Shown here one piece after another: positions 62,952-64,000 of a stretch of 64,000 nucleotides of DNA (position 1 is the stretch's first letter; every line of letters begins with the position of its first letter). The DNA is from Geminicoccaceae bacterium (GTDB lineage Bacteria; Pseudomonadota; Alphaproteobacteria; Geminicoccales; Geminicoccaceae). The notes beneath the pieces were generated by a model that saw only the letters and a program-made list of their open reading frames with translations, made no database searches and was not told the DNA's origin. The DNA is taken from positions 1-64,000 of the forward strand of contig JANQPX010000003.1 in assembly GCA_028285265.1 (NCBI GenBank), read 5' to 3'. The position numbers were made by a program, and so were the translations under genes.

Positions 62952-64000
62952 ATGGAAACCGCCATGATCAATGTGAACACATTCGCTTTGAGCCTTGGAT
63001 TCCTTCTCGGTACGACCTCCATCATCAGCGCAGCAAGCGCGCAATCCATTCCCGAAATTCAGGGGCCTGGCCACCTCTCAGGATTTGTCGATGAGACCGT
63101 GACCACGACAGGCGTGGTCACAGCCGTTGGCGGCAATGGCTTCTATGTCCAGGATCCCGAAGGTGACGGCGACGACAATACATCCGACGGCCTTTTCGTC
63201 TTTACCAACGAAGCGCCCATCGTGTCGGTTGGTGACGACATCTCGCTCACGGGCAGTGTCAGCGAATTTATTCCGGGTGGTGCATCGACTGGCAACCTCT
63301 CGATCACGCAAATCACGGCCTTCAACAATGCAGGGATCACCGTCCTTTCCAGCGGCAGCGGCCTGCCGAGTCCTGTCATGATCGGGCAGGGTGGGCGCGT
63401 GCCTCCTTCGGTCGATGTGATTAGCGATGATGAGACCGATCCGGCCATCAATCTGCAAGAGGTGCCAGGAAGCCCTTTCGATCCTGACCAAGATGGCATC
63501 GATTTCTACGAGAGCCTCGAGGGCATGCTGGTGACGATCGACGATCCGACGGCTGTCTCGGCGACCCGGACATTCAATGCGTTCAGCAGTGAAGTTTTCA
63601 CCACGCCGAACAACTTTGTAAACCCACGCAATGCGCGCACCGAGCGTGGCGGAATTCTGCTCCAGCCCGATCCCGACAATCGCGGCGATCAAAACCCCGA
63701 GCGCGTCCAGATTCAATTTGATGGCACCATTTTTCCCGGACCCGTCCCGTCGATCACCGTTGGTGACCGGCTCAGTGACGTGACCGGTGTTGTGGGCTAC
63801 AGCTTTGGTAATTTTGAGGTGAATGCGATTGAGACGTTTGAGGTGATGGCAAGTAACCTTGACGAGGAGACGTCAAGGCTTCGTGGCGGCAGGGATCGTG
63901 TGACCGTCGCCAGTTACAATGTGTTGAACCTGAGCCCCGATGCCTCAGACGCCAATCAGCGCGAGACGGTTGGCCGGCATATTGCTGAGAACCTGGGCAG
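62952..64000 (+). CDS. Extracellular nuclease, ExeM-like (cut by window end)
   Basis: A signal peptide (FALSLGFLLGTTSIISAASAQ) is followed by an OB-fold-like domain (GFVDETVTTTGVVTAVGGN, then FYVQDPEGDGDDNTSDGLFV) and an acidic, repeat-like region with ESLEGMLVTIDDPTAV, typical of the N-terminal part of ExeM/NucH extracellular nucleases. Near the window end RDRVTVASYNVLNLSPDA begins the endonuclease/exonuclease/phosphatase domain with its first catalytic asparagine. The catalytic domain and stop lie to the right of 64000. It likely degrades environmental or biofilm DNA to supply phosphate. ATG 62964 is an alternative start. No strong ribosome binding site. Confidence 0.85.
   Translation, partial: METAMINVNTFALSLGFLLGTTSIISAASAQSIPEIQGPGHLSGFVDETVTTTGVVTAVGGNGFYVQDPEGDGDDNTSDGLFVFTNEAPIVSVGDDISLTGSVSEFIPGGASTGNLSITQITAFNNAGITVLSSGSGLPSPVMIGQGGRVPPSVDVISDDETDPAINLQEVPGSPFDPDQDGIDFYESLEGMLVTIDDPTAVSATRTFNAFSSEVFTTPNNFVNPRNARTERGGILLQPDPDNRGDQNPERVQIQFDGTIFPGPVPSITVGDRLSDVTGVVGYSFGNFEVNAIETFEVMASNLDEETSRLRGGRDRVTVASYNVLNLSPDASDANQRETVGRHIAENLG

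Overview
The window looks like a chromosomal segment of an alphaproteobacterium, probably marine or aquatic and Rhodospirillales-like, though I cannot place it more closely. The main grounds are a complete mdh-sucC-sucD-sucA-sucB-lpdA operon in the order common in that class, a TRAP transporter with a TAXI binding protein, a DUF1127 protein, a ChrR-type cupin, a PuuE-UraD fusion, and moderately high GC with Shine-Dalgarno starts. I recognise no rRNA, tRNA or CRISPR array.

Region 1-4.7 kb is accessory DNA. It opens with what looks like the end of an insertion sequence, followed by a lower-GC cassette on the minus strand: a radical SAM enzyme and two proteins I do not recognise. Facing it on the plus strand are a 39-codon ORF, a 62-residue membrane protein and a frameshifted remnant of a second radical SAM gene of the same family. 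This is the most promising candidate for an undescribed system here.

Region 4.8-24.6 kb holds transport and small-molecule functions. A phosphoribosyltransferase and a BtpA-like TIM-barrel protein are coupled and diverge from a LysR regulator and a Tat-exported PotD/PotBC/PotA-type ABC transporter. Next come a second LysR gene, a DUF1127 protein, a TAXI-TRAP transporter, a ChrR-like cupin, a glutathione transferase sharing paired operators with a TetR gene, a small surface-polysaccharide group (flippase, glycosyltransferase, unknown protein), and a run of GNAT, PNPOx-like and EamA genes.

Region 25-39 kb is central metabolism. A partial inositol catabolic operon (Gfo/Idh/MocA dehydrogenase, sugar isomerase, iolE, iolB, without iolA, iolC or iolD) precedes a receiver-like orphan protein. 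The TCA operon follows on the minus strand, transcribed from mdh to lpdA.

Region 39-48 kb is about the cell surface and signalling: an RTX/DUF4114 protein that should leave by type I secretion, divergent from a ribbon-helix-helix/PAS protein; a MocA dehydrogenase with an orphan ABC-2 ATPase; a secreted poly-aspartate protein coupled to a lipoprotein and divergent from an ECF sigma/anti-sigma pair; and a bacterial Popeye-domain protein. The anti-sigma factor and the lipoprotein seem to share an extracytoplasmic domain.

Region 48-64 kb carries malate synthase G, ureide and urate breakdown (puuD, uraH, puuE-uraD fusion), a subtilisin-fold protein that has lost catalytic residues, a YeeE/YedE sulfur transporter, a CheY-like receiver, a D-2-hydroxyacid dehydrogenase, an SH3 protein, a maleate isomerase/arylmalonate decarboxylase-type enzyme, acetoacetyl-CoA synthetase, and the 5' part of an ExeM-type extracellular nuclease cut by the window end.
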